NCBI GenBank assembly: GCA_040954595.2
Contig: CM082584.2
Coordinates: 930,001-994,000 of the forward strand
DNA from: Balanoglossus misakiensis
Taxonomy: Eukaryota > Hemichordata
Direction: 5' to 3'
Length of the DNA: 64,000 bases
The stretch's first letter is position 1. Each line of letters starts with the position of its first letter. The position numbers and the translations under genes are program-made. This document shows positions 21,479 through 32,722 of the stretch, in pieces. The notes beneath the pieces were generated by a model. The model worked only from the letters and a program-made list of their open reading frames with translations. It was not told where the DNA came from and made no database searches.

Positions 21479-23546
21479 ATTGAAATCTTTGGAAGTTTGC
21501 ACTTAGAGGGATGGCATGGCAGTTTTCCACTGTTCATATTACAAAGAATTTGGCGTCACGTGTAGATTTCATGAGTGTTCGAGTTTTGCTCTTCCCAGCC
21601 TCGTACCCACAATCCTCTGATACTTACACTTACGTCAGTTCTATAGCCGCTGACCCACTAGATTCTCCTTATGAATTGCCCAAATTATTTTTTGGTATAG
21701 TTTTGATAGTTAGTGCACGGAAACTTTTGATCGATTCACGAAATTCAAAATATGTTACATCACAAACCTCATAAAATGGAGGCTAGAGTAGCCTGTTTGT
21801 TTTCAGGTAATTTTACAATTACCTCAATTACCTTTTTTCGAGGGAGGGGGTTAAGAAAACATACAGATTGAAATAACAAGGAAGTGGTATATCAAACCGA
21901 AACCTTATCTCAATCGTGATTCTAGAGTGTTTCCATGTCATGTGACATCCACAAAAATGTGGTATTATCTTGAAAAGAGTCCCGATTTCCCAAACTGGTT
22001 TTGCGAATGTACTTCACTTTGGAGCAATGCATGAGTACATTCGTAGAAAGATATTGCTCCACTATTTACTGACACTCCTCTTGTACTGCAAATATTACTG
22101 CATTCTGTCAGGGCAAGACAAAAGACACAGCAGAACTGCCAGAATTAAAACAGACAACTGGCAATTTCAATAAACATGTAATAACAAATATATGTAACAT
22201 TGAATGAGGTGTCCATACAGCTTGGTCATTTAAAGACCTCCAGTCATTGTGACAATGCATAAATATTTATGTACACCATGTTAAAAATTAGTTCAGGCAT
22301 ACCTTATACATGTATGTTTTTGACTGACCATATCCTCAGCACGCCCTTTTTTTCAAAAAGACTATCATTATTCTCTGCCAGGCAGAGAGTTGCCGCTTTC
22401 TTGTTAACAATAATATACTATTATAACATTGCATAGATTCCTGTTTGTTTCTGTCCATATCTCACAAACTGTGGTGTGCATACTGTTGAAATGACCTCAA
22501 GAAGAAAATGCCAAATGGAAAAATATTTGACATACTAACCTGTATGATAATGTTATACGGTACAATATATTTAACGGTTCCAATCCAATGTTGAGAACTA
22601 ACAAAACAATTTGAGCAGAATTATTTAAAATTAATTGCAGTTCCGTTTCACCGCATTTCATAGGATGCTGGCTAAAATTCATACTATGGTGGATTACCTG
22701 TTATGCATTTCTTTCCCTATTTCGTCTGGCAGATTTGAGCTTGACAAGCTGTCATTTTCCTTTCAGCTCCGCAAAATTGATGGATTTACTTTGACAGCAC
22801 ACAGACTGTCCATTTGTCATCGGAGATACAAGCAGCATCAGGTGCTGAACAGCTTGCAGCAGTGTTGGAAAAGAGTACACAACACTAACTTGCAAGAGTG
22901 CTTTGGCCCTTTCTTCACACTGTCCGAAACTTGTTGTGTTACATCATTGCTTAATGAATAAGAAATACACAGGTATTTAGCGTTCTATTCAATACCTACA
23001 ATAGATAAAAGGGTGTCGGTCTGTATGCGACAATCTTCAATGTTCTTATGAGCACAAGGCTTTATTCAGGGAACGTTTTACAGTAAGAATTATATGATAT
23101 AAACTGAATAAGTTTGTTGTCTGTCAACTCTTCTGTCTTTGTCTTACCGATACGGTTCTAACCGCGAACACTGAGGCTTCTCTGCTCGTACACAGTATAA
23201 ATCAATGGATGATAAAATGCGCCCTCTTTTGGTGAACTCTTCCTACCGCCCGACCTTCTACCTTACATTAAGGCATGTAGGGCGGTCAGGTAGATGGCAG
23301 TGTATTGCAAGCGTCTCTTGCATATTTTTTTCCGCCAGGAATGGCATACATTCGTTTTTGGCGACACCACAACTGCTGGAACTTCTCGAAAAATTGAGAG
23401 CCGGATTTCATAAATGCTCATGTTTTCCGAAGGGCTGAAAGAAGATCCAGAGTGGAATATTTAAATTTGCCTGTGGCAGACATCATAGTGGCTGCCAGTT
23501 ATTCTATTTCTTGTGCAAGAGATAGTATCTTGTTCCAGCGAGATGT

Positions 23547-23663
23547 TTTCTCGTGTGCACGAGAAACATGCTATCTCGTGCATATCTCGTGCGCACGAGA
23601 AAATTGCGAGCGCACTCGTGTTCACGAGAAAATATCACATGCACACGTAAGTCGTGCGCACGA
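23547..23663. other. Cluster of TCTCGTG/CACGAGA palindromes
   Basis: Four dyad-symmetric sites: TTTCTCGTG-TG-CACGAGAAA (23547-23566), the perfect TCTCGTGCGCACGAGA (23585-23600), CTCGTG-TT-CACGAG (23615-23628) and the perfect TCGTGCGCACGA (23652-23663). Half-sites lie between them. The cluster is upstream of a candidate plus-strand exon. Confidence 0.8.
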
Positions 23664-23811
23664 GATAAAAAAATGTGCCCTGTAGTCTTTCTTAGGACAT
23701 GGTAGCGTGACGTCGCATTGTAATTAACGGACGATCTTGGAAATTCGGCTATTAATGGTGAATGGACTTTCGCCTCCTTCGAACAACAACAGAGACTGAC
23801 GTCGCAACAAT

Positions 23812-24094
23812 GACAGAAAAAGTGAAGCAAATGGCCGACAAAACGAAGAGAATCGGAAAACGGGCAGGATCCTCGGCACAGACATCTGGGAATAATACCA
23901 CCGCATCAAATAGAACGACGAGTAGTGCAGGACAAACCGCCACCAGTGACTATGACAACAAGTCTGAAGGCGATGCTGGCGAACCCTTGCACAATACAAC
24001 TACAGTCCTACAGAGAAATGCAGCCCAGCGCCACTCAAGATTTTCCATTCCTGGTCTGGCAGCAGCCAAAATATGTTGTTGTTTTTTCTCTTAG
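23812..24094 (+). CDS. Possible coding exon, unrecognised
   Basis: From an ATG in context ACAATGAC, 94 codons read a basic start (MTEKVKQMADKTKRIGKRAG), a Ser/Thr/Asn-rich middle and KICCCFFS before a stop. Base composition is nearer coding than its AT-rich surroundings. There is no homology I can name, no convincing donor and no neighbouring exon, so it may be chance. Confidence 0.25.
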
Positions 24095-26382
24095 AAGCGA
24101 CCTCAGTCTGAGCTGCATGAGAATAAACTGTAGGTTGGGAATACAACAAAAAAACACGCAGTCGCTGCGGTCAACACGTAGCTATTAGTTTCGGTTTTAT
24201 GTTCGCTACAGCTCGGAAACCAAAATGTGGTACAACTTCAAGCTACATAAACTGGAAAGCATAGTACGTGCAGAGCAGACCATGGTGACGAAAGCAGGTA
24301 TTCTAGGTCGTAAGATAAAAACACGGCGCTAGAAAAACAGTCATCAAAAGTTGCACGTGTTCCCCGGCCACAAATAATGTAATTGTTGGCGCACAGAAAG
24401 TCCAGTCGATAAACGTTTACGCTATAGAAACTCACTCTCTCAGCAAAAGTCTGACACCCTCGTCAATGACAAAACGCAAACCGAGCTGGGTATGATCAAG
24501 TCAAACATAGGGCCAATCCCCACTCTGTGTTTTATTATTTTCCACATACGATGGTTCTAAATAAAAATGTACCTATTTGAAATGCTTACCGAGGTAAGAT
24601 CATTGAAAGTTTTCAAACGTTGATGACAAATGTATAACTGATTTTTTACAAATGAATAATCGCGCACTTGCATGTTATTTTCTCTATACCAGACACCGCG
24701 CGCGCGCCGTTGGCAAAAAAAAAACGCGGAAAATTATTGAGCATGCGCAGTCGATACTTCACATTGTAAACAAGATGGCGTCGCTGCCTATGCTTCTGGA
24801 CCGCTGTCGCCTGACTATGTCGGCAAAGAAGAGACGAATTTAACCATGCAACGCCATATCGGAAGACAGAATGATCGCGAGATGAAACCGGGCTATCCAA
24901 CGATTAGGCAGCCATGTTGACTGATTGGTATGTCGCCGAAGTAATTATTTGCCATTGATTTGTTTACCAGAAACGGTTTGCCTTTGGAACACATTTGGCC
25001 TCACCGAAATTGATTTCAGAGGTTTTTTCCCAAAAACTAATGACGTTCGTTTTCACCTGAGTGCGAGGATGGATTGAAGGGACACAAGCTTTTGTAGCCA
25101 CCAATATTTTGACACTCTTTATATCAATGTTGAGCTGGCATATTTGCTCCAATATGATGTAGTGTACCTGTTGCATTGAAATGAAGCTGTAATAATATTA
25201 CAGTGCAATCTAGTCCTTTGGGTTAATAGGAAAACGAGGTCAATAAATGACAGGTTTATTTAAATACAGGATATATTTATCACAAGCACTTATGCATATG
25301 TATGAGATACTTATTTATTTTTAATTTATTTTTTATTTTTTATTTATTTTGTACGTTCAGGTAATCATATGGATTTGTATGGAATCACATACACATTAAT
25401 TGAAGACTATCATATCACAGAAGTCGAGCCGCCAGATGTGTAAGGTAACCATTTAGGTTTCATGACTAAGTTTGTTTAAGAATTCATAAAGCTACCCAAT
25501 GAATGAATTTCCTTAAAATTTCACAAATGTGACAGAGTTTGCAGTTGTGCAAGAAAGTGTGTATTATTCACATAAGAATTTTTTCGTATGCATTTTTCTG
25601 ATGGCAATGCATTTGACTGTAAACAAATATGGATGTCAGTTAGTAGTGCTATTTTGTCAGTGAAATGGCTTCATCATCATCCCTCCAACCAAAGTTGAAA
25701 CAGAGTTGCAAATATTGCACAGCTTGAAATCATAAAATGTTGCAAAATTGAACCAACCCTTTGGTCAACGATTATGTTCTTACAGCTATTATTAGAACCA
25801 GACAGTCTCAGGGAACAAGAGACATGGGCCTGATTTGCAAGTTGAGTTAGAACTGCCTTTGCCTGCCCACGGACGCCCCAATTTCAGCAAAAATTATTGC
25901 ATTAAAATATGAGTATGGAGAACTATGCTCTGTGTTTCTTTTGTTAGCTTACATAGCTGTTGTCATTCTAGTTTTTCCTCCGTCCTGTGAGCAGAGTTTT
26001 AGTTGCGAAAACCGACAGTTATCAAAGTACAAAAGTACACCTAAATTGCCTCGGTGATGAGCATGCAGAATTTATCTGATGCTTCTTACTGGCAGAAGGA
26101 CCCCACCAGTTGCAGATTGTGAATTCCATGGCACAAGGGAATTTACGCTTTGCGTTCAAATATAAATAATTAAATCCTGTAAAATTATTCTATATGTTAT
26201 TTATTGATGATTCAAAAGTGTTATGACTGATTGTGTTAGAGTACCTGTATTCCATATAAGCATGCTGTCAGTGCACATCCGATTGATAACAATTTCACAT
26301 TTTTAAAAATTTGCTTCTCTGAATAATTATGAATACATAAAACTTCATATGATATAAATTGTCCTGATATCGTAAACATTAA

Positions 26383-26837
26383 ACCCCGATGCGTGGTATA
26401 AAAGACCCCCCAAATCAGTGGCGAATCTTAATGCCGTTTGACTGACAACAGACAACACCAACGATCTTGGCTCTAACGATCTTGGCTCTATGAAAATCGG
26501 CCCAAACAGATCCAAGCATAAAGAATTACACCACACAACGACAGTGGTTGGCTTTATAAACACACACAACATAAAGTTATCGATGAAAAAGTACACGAGC
26601 TTTTGAAACAACGATGATTTTGGGAGAAATCTGGTTTCAGTGCTTTTCAGAAGCATCCCTGGGAAACAATAACCACGCCATTCAAACAGCTGTCAATCGC
26701 ATAGAGGTGTAAAGTGTTCAATTATTTTCTATGTACATGAGATCAATTACACAGTTATTATGCACGACGACCACTCCCAAATAAACAACTGTACAAACAC
26801 ACGTTAATCCGAACCCCAGTACTTTCCGCACCGGGGT
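26383..26837. mobile_element. piggyBac-like MITE with TTAA duplication
   Basis: A 455-bp insertion flanked by TTAA (26379-26382 and 26838-26841). The left end ACCCCGATGCG and right end (reverse complement) ACCCCGGTGCG form terminal repeats. The opposite arm has a single TTAA at 16597-16600 with matching flanks (AGGCCTTAATGTA), an empty site. TTAA targeting is diagnostic of piggyBac-type transposases. There is no coding capacity. Confidence 0.8.
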
Positions 26838-26885
26838 TTAAGGCCTAATGCTAGTGTCACAACATTGATTACCAGACCGTTTCCC

Positions 26886-26985
26886 TATGTATGTATGTAT
26901 GTATGTATGTATGTATGTATGTATGCAGCCATGTATGCATGTGTTTGTGTGTGTGTGTACATGTGTGTATGCATGTTACATGTAT
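26886..26985. repeat. (ATGT)n and (TG)n microsatellite
   Basis: About ten perfect ATGT units followed by TG-rich runs and further ATGT units. The other arm has a short, diverged counterpart near 16490-16525. Confidence 0.9.
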
Positions 26986-27935
26986 ATATGGATGTATTTC
27001 TGCCCTGATCCAAAACATGAAACCACGCTTTTTTTATTTTGGTGTGTAGATGGGATTTTGCTTAAATGAAGTTGTCATTGCAAAAATACGCAAATAACCT
27101 GTGAAATATGTGGAATTGATCAAAACTCAACAACTGGTTAGACTGCTTTGAACATTTGTATGCATGTAGGTAATGTCATCATACCTGATATACTTTGAGT
27201 TTATATCGTGAATTGTCTATTTTCATGCAATTATTTTGTCTTGTTTTACCATTTGAAAAAAAATCTTTTCCTCTTAAAGAGATTGGCTGATTTCTTTAGA
27301 ATTTAGTATGACACTTCCGGTAGGTGATCTTAGTTGGTTTTGTTTAAATTGTCGCAGAATTTGTAATCTGTCATTTTTGGTCAAAATTCATTTTCTGAGA
27401 AACTCCTTAGATTGCTTTTAAATTTTGGTATGCTTGTTCCAAGAGGTAACCCAAGTAATGTTGTATATCATTTTGGTGAAATGTACATATTGTGGTCTTG
27501 GGGCAATTTTTGCAATTTGTATTCTTTGAAACTACTAGTCAGATTGCTTTCAACTTTGGTAGGCGTGGTGATTGAAGTAGATATTATACAATTTGTTGAT
27601 AGTTGGATAGATGTGGTTTGAGGCAGTTTTTGTCATTGTTGAATGTTGTTTTCCCTAAAATACTTGTCTGGTTCCTTTGAAATGTTCTTACAGAAGGTCA
27701 TATCTGCTTGCCAATGTCACATGATTTTTCCCATGAACACAGACATACCTAATTTTGTGTAATCCCCAGATGGGACCACAGTGTGTAATAACCTGACCAA
27801 CAGTGACTAGTATATCCTGTGTGTTATACAGTACTTCTCACAAGGTTGAAGTACATGTAGACTGTTGATGATTTTTTGCGATTCTTCAGAAACTTACAAT
27901 ACAGAGTCTAATGTGGTAACGTCCATGGTCACATT

Positions 27936-29430
27936 AGTCCTGTTTCAAAATGACCTACATTACACGTCCTATACACATGTATTGCATGTTTTGATTGGTT
28001 TATCCGCTTCTCTTAGGTCCACTTGCGGCACGCTGATTGGAGGGACCTTGTAGGTTAGGTCTTATTATTATGTATTATTCACTAGACCTTGTAGGTTAGG
28101 TCTTATTACTATGCATTTTTTGCTTTACAGCTCCCTGATTGGTTAACGTGTCAGTCTGGTCCCCCATGTGTTCACTGCCTCATAATACAGGACCTTGTAG
28201 GTTAGGTCATATTACTATGCATTTTTCGCTTTACAGCTCCCTGATTGGTTAACGTGTCAGTCTGGTCCCCCATGTGTTCACTGCCTCATAATACAGGACC
28301 TTGTAGGTTAGGTCATATTAATATGTATTTATTCACCATACAGCTCCCTGATTGGTTAACGTGTCAGTCTGGTCTCCCAGTGTTCACTGCCTCATTGTGA
28401 AATGTCCCATGTGCTTCCTGGCTAGCATTGTGGTAACACATTATTCGGGATGTCCGCAGATCATTCATTAATTTTCTGAGAAATAGCCTGACTGATACTA
28501 TCTCCAACATAAACCGCACCCTGGAAAGATTAAATGATTTTTAGATGGACTTTGAAAATCTGATTAACACATCTAAGCATTTTTGCTAACAGTTGTATAT
28601 TTTCTTAAATCACCCTCCTACTTCTCATCATCAATATTATTATTGTTGTTTTACTATTTTAAAGTAAATTTGTTTTGACGTAGATGTTGTGAAAAGGAGT
28701 ACGTTGTCCGTTTATACATTCGTATATTGTTTTCATAAAAATGGAACTATGACGGTGCAGCTTCGTGAAAGAAGTACAATAAAAGTAATCATACCTGTAA
28801 AGCAACTAATGAGGTATCCCAATTAAAGAAATGCAATGCTATTCTAAACAGTTCTATTGTAAGATATTTTTGGTTTGCTCGAATGAATAGCACACACTTC
28901 GTATTCAGCCAGGTGTTACACAAAGTGATGCGCTGAAAAGCATTACGTAACAAAACACTAGCCCATTTCAACAAACCGCCACTGGAAATAAAATAAAAAA
29001 ATTCTCCTGGCAATTTTTATTTCGAGTATCTAGTTCACAGTATCACAAAAAAATGCCATGAATAGTGAAGGAAAGGTTAAATCCAATCATTATATGAGTG
29101 CCTTTCTTTATACACTGGGATCGAGCTTCGACAACGCGCAGGCAGCATGCCAGACAGAATACGACAACTGTATTCAGAAAGTACAAAAGACTTTGCATAA
29201 CGAGGCAGTGAAAATTGGAGACCTACACATTAACCAATCAGGGAGCTGTAAAGTGAATAATACATAGTAATAAGACCTAACCTACAAGGTCTAGTGAATA
29301 ATACATAATAATAAGACCTAACACATAAGGTCCCTCCAATCACCGTGCCTCAAGTGGACCTAAGATTACCAGATGGACCAATCACAGATGTCGGTACATA
29401 TGTCATGGACCTGACTTATGAAACATGACT
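27936..29430. mobile_element. 1.5-kb TIR element with 3-bp ATT duplication
   Basis: Long terminal inverted repeats: left about 27936-28150, right about 29225-29430, with ends AGTCCTGTTTCA and (reverse complement) AGTCATGTTTCA. Flanks are GGTCACATT on the left and ATTCAGAAC on the right. The other arm reads GGTCACATTCAGAAT uninterrupted (near 15475-15490, reverse complement), so the duplication is ATT. A 3-bp target duplication occurs in Harbinger and CACTA families; neither is proven. No transposase is visible. Confidence 0.75.
28085..28400. repeat. Three 106-bp tandem units inside the TIR element
   Basis: Units start GACCTTGTAGGTTAGGTC at 28085, 28191 and 28297 and share CAGCTCCCTGATTGGTTAACG. 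A partial unit at 28044 belongs to the terminal repeat. Confidence 0.85.
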
Positions 29431-31320
29431 ATTCAGAACTACCTAGTCTATGCCCGGCAGTGTTCTGTCCGCTTTGCTTCCAAAACTAATGTCTGGCCTC
29501 ACTCATGCCACTTGCCCAATAAACTAATACCCCTTGCTGGGAATTATGATGTAACTAGCGTCGCTTTGAAGCCTATCACATTACTGAACAGTGTTGATTT
29601 GGTGTAAGATTATAGTGAAGGCAGGGCTTATTACATTGAAAATGCTACCCAACCTTAATTACACGTATGTATATCATTTGTCTAATCATTGGAAAAACAA
29701 TGTACATGTACCAAAGACTAAGTAGCTATTTGAAGGTGAATCGCAAGTGGGCACTTTCATTACTTAACCTCAAGCAGTCGGTTAGCTACCGTATACTAAG
29801 ACAAACATTCCTGGTGTAATTAACATCACTGTCATTAGTAATATCTATCTCCAATCAGTATCAGTTCTGCCTTTATGTTATTTTAAGTCAATTGTCAAGG
29901 TTCATGTACATATATTACAGCTTAACTGTCTTGTCAAAAACTTACGCATGTACATGTACCTAATTCTAGGCTTACCTGTAGGGTTAGAGATACAGTGTTT
30001 TATATTAATATGCATTAATATGAAACTAAAATTTGATGGTTAATTTAAGACCCCCCTGAGCAATGGTAACCTCATTAAATATGTGCATATCTAATTCTAG
30101 GCTATTCAGCTGAAGTAGAAACCTGGACATGGACAACTTCGGGGTCAAAATCTTTTGACAAACATTTGTGTGATCTTGGGTAAACTTTGACCTACATTCC
30201 TATATTTTAGCATCCGGAGCAGATACAACCTTGACACTTGGAGTGATGGAACTATTTGATTGAGTATTATGTCTTGCCTCATTAATTATGTACTTACCTA
30301 ATGCCAGCCTAACCAATAGGGCTGGAAGTCTGGCTTTTTGGACATGATAAATTTGAGATCAACATTTTTCTACAGCAGCCAGCCTTCTCTTAAAAAGAAT
30401 GGACAATATAAAGGCTTTGATGGTATACTGAACTTTTGACTCCCTCCCTGAGACTGTGTGCCAATGACGGGATAGCCTACTCAGCGTTGGGTAGATCCTA
30501 AGAAGGCCTCAGCCAGGCATCAAATACAAAAAGCGGAAATCCAAGCTTTAATGGTGGGTTACATCGTTAACTTCCCTGCAGAGCTGATTTCTCAGACTGT
30601 GAGCCAATGACGGGTAAAGCCCCTAGGTAGGGGCCACCTAAGACAGGCCGGTCATGCTTTAATCACAAAGAAGGGCAAGTTTAGTCTTACCACAACTTTG
30701 TCTGCTGTATATGCTTCATAAAGATTGCAGAGTATTTTGAGAATACATTGTGTTAAGGCAGTGTGACCAGCTAAAAAGTACTGGCAAACACAGCCAATGT
30801 GTAATGAAAAACATCTAATTTGGCTGAATAAAAGACATAAAACACAGCAAAAGCACTGTGACTAGCTGAGACATAATATTCCATTATGCAGTTCCATCAC
30901 TCCAAGTGTCAGGGATGTATCTGTGCCGGATGCCAAGGTATAGGAATGTAGGTCAAAGTTTACCCAAGATCACCCAACATTTTGTCAAAAGATTTTGACC
31001 CCAAAGTTGTCCATGTCCAGGTTTCTACCGCAACTGGATAGCCTAGAATTAGATATGTACATATTTAATGAGGTTACCATGGATCAAGGCAGTCCTAAGT
31101 AAACCATCAAATTTTTAGTTTCATGTTAATTCATGTTAATATAAAACGCTGTATCTCTAACCCACTGGTATGCCATTCTGTGTTTCATGCTACCCAATAT
31201 GGGTAAGTAGGTAAAAAGTCACCCTAGGCCAATTGAAATTTTGCTGAAAAAATCACGTCTCTTACATATGTACATTTGGTAAAAGGGAAATTTTAATCAC
31301 GGAGTAGAACATATTCATAA

Positions 31321-32722
31321 ATATAGCTGCAAGCAGCGATGACGGGCCCAAGCTTAAGCCGAAGGTCAGAGGTCATAAGTGGTCACCCAAAATTTGGGCA
31401 AGAAATTTTGACCCCATACTGGTCCGTGTCCCACAAGAACAAAATCTCTAGCCCTATTGGTTCGCCTACAATTATATATGTGCATAATTAATGAGGTAAA
31501 GTGTAAGGCTCCATCAGGAGTTCCATCCCTCCAAATGCCAAGGCTGTAGCTGCTGTGCATGCCGAGATATGATAAAGTAGGTCAAAGGTCACCTGAGGTC
31601 ACCCAAAATTTGGGCAAGAAATTTTGACCCCATACTGGTCCATGTTCAGCAAAAATTAAACCTCTAGCCCTATTGGTTAGCCTGGAATTAGGTATGCACA
31701 TAATTAATGAGATAAGCAGGTGTCACAGGTGACCCCCAATTTTGGCTTTTAAATTTTAGTCCCAACCCTCCAAACGCCAAGTCTGTACCTGCTCTGGAAG
31801 CGGAGATATAGGAAAGTAGGTCAAAGGTCACCTGAGGTCACCCAAAATTTGGGCAAGAAATTTTGACCCTATACTGGTCCATGTTCAACAAAAACCAAAC
31901 CTATAACCCTATTGGTTGGCCTGGAATTAGGTATGCACATAATTAATGAGATAAGCAGGTGTCACAGGTGACCCCCAATTTTGGCTTTTAAATTTTAGTC
32001 CCAACCCTCCAAACGCCAAGTCTGTACCTTCTCTGGATGCCGAGATATATGAAAGTAGGTTAAAGGTCACCTGAGGTCACCCAAAATTTGGGCAATTTTT
32101 TTTTTACCCTATACTGGTCCATGTCCCACAAGTACAAAACCTCTAGCCCTATTAGTTAGCCCAGAATTAGGTATGCACATAATTAATGAGTTAAGCAGGT
32201 GTTACAGGTGAGCCCAAAATTTTGCCTTTTATTTTGGTCCCATTTTGCTCACGGGCCAATAGAGAGTCACAGTACAGGACCATTGCACAGATGTGGACAT
32301 AGCATCATAGCTTAACTATAGAAAGTATAGGCCTATGGCTGGGTCCAAAAAAATATGAAATATAATATTTAAAAATCTTCTTCTCAAAATTGACTTGGCC
32401 CAGAGCCTTGAAATTTGGCATGTAGGACACTGACCATATGGTCCGCAAAATGATTTCACAGAATTTTGATATCGTCATTCATATGCAAATTAGGCCCATT
32501 TGAAAACTTTGCCCATATATGGTCATCAGGTCACGTGACTAATTAAACATTCACAAGAGTACAACTCATGCTCTCATTGGCCTGCACCATTGTGCCAAGT
32601 TTGAGATTTGTAGGTTCAGCCGTTTTCAAGATGTACTTGACGAAAAAACTACACAAGAAAAAGAAGTAGAAGAAAAACCCCAGTAAAACCAATAGGGCCC
32701 AAGCCTGCTGGGCTTGGGCCCT
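31321..32722 (+). mobile_element. Single GCTGCAAGCAGC-family repeat element
   Basis: A 1.4-kb insertion starting TAGCTGCAAGCAGCGATGAC, same family as the array at 56420-64000. It contains internal ~240-bp repeats, each with GTAGGTCAAAGGTCAC and 'cccaaaatttgggca..aaattttgacc' blocks. It ends in a purine-rich stretch and then a hairpin (32694-32722). The left arm has the uninterrupted site near 13600 (ATTCATAAAAAACTCAGGG in reverse complement), so the ends are known to within a few A/T bases. No ORF is present. The class is unknown. Confidence 0.7.
32694..32722 (+). other. Terminal hairpin, 12-bp stem
   Basis: AGGGCCCAAGCC-TGCTG-GGCTTGGGCCCT closes the 31321-32722 element. The same GGGCCCAAGC word is found near the 5' end of every family member. 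Confidence 0.85.

Larger units (their letters stand above)
18446..24734. other. Spacer between the inverted arms
   Basis: About 6.3 kb with no counterpart in the arms except a diverged repeat at 19590-19895. It carries the pentraxin-like gene remnant (18915-21480), a palindrome cluster (23547-23663) and a weak candidate exon (23812-24094). Between 21500 and 23540 I see only AT-rich DNA and short unsupported ORFs. Confidence 0.6.

Noticed and set aside
22635-22961. 108-codon ORF in the spacer
   Set aside because: A plausible acceptor (TTTCCTTTCAG) precedes part of it, but there is no recognisable motif, no donor and no neighbouring exon.
24771-24843. Short ORF starting ATGGCGTCGCTG, present in both arms
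   Set aside because: Only 22 codons, the differences between arms are non-synonymous, and there is no donor or partner exon.
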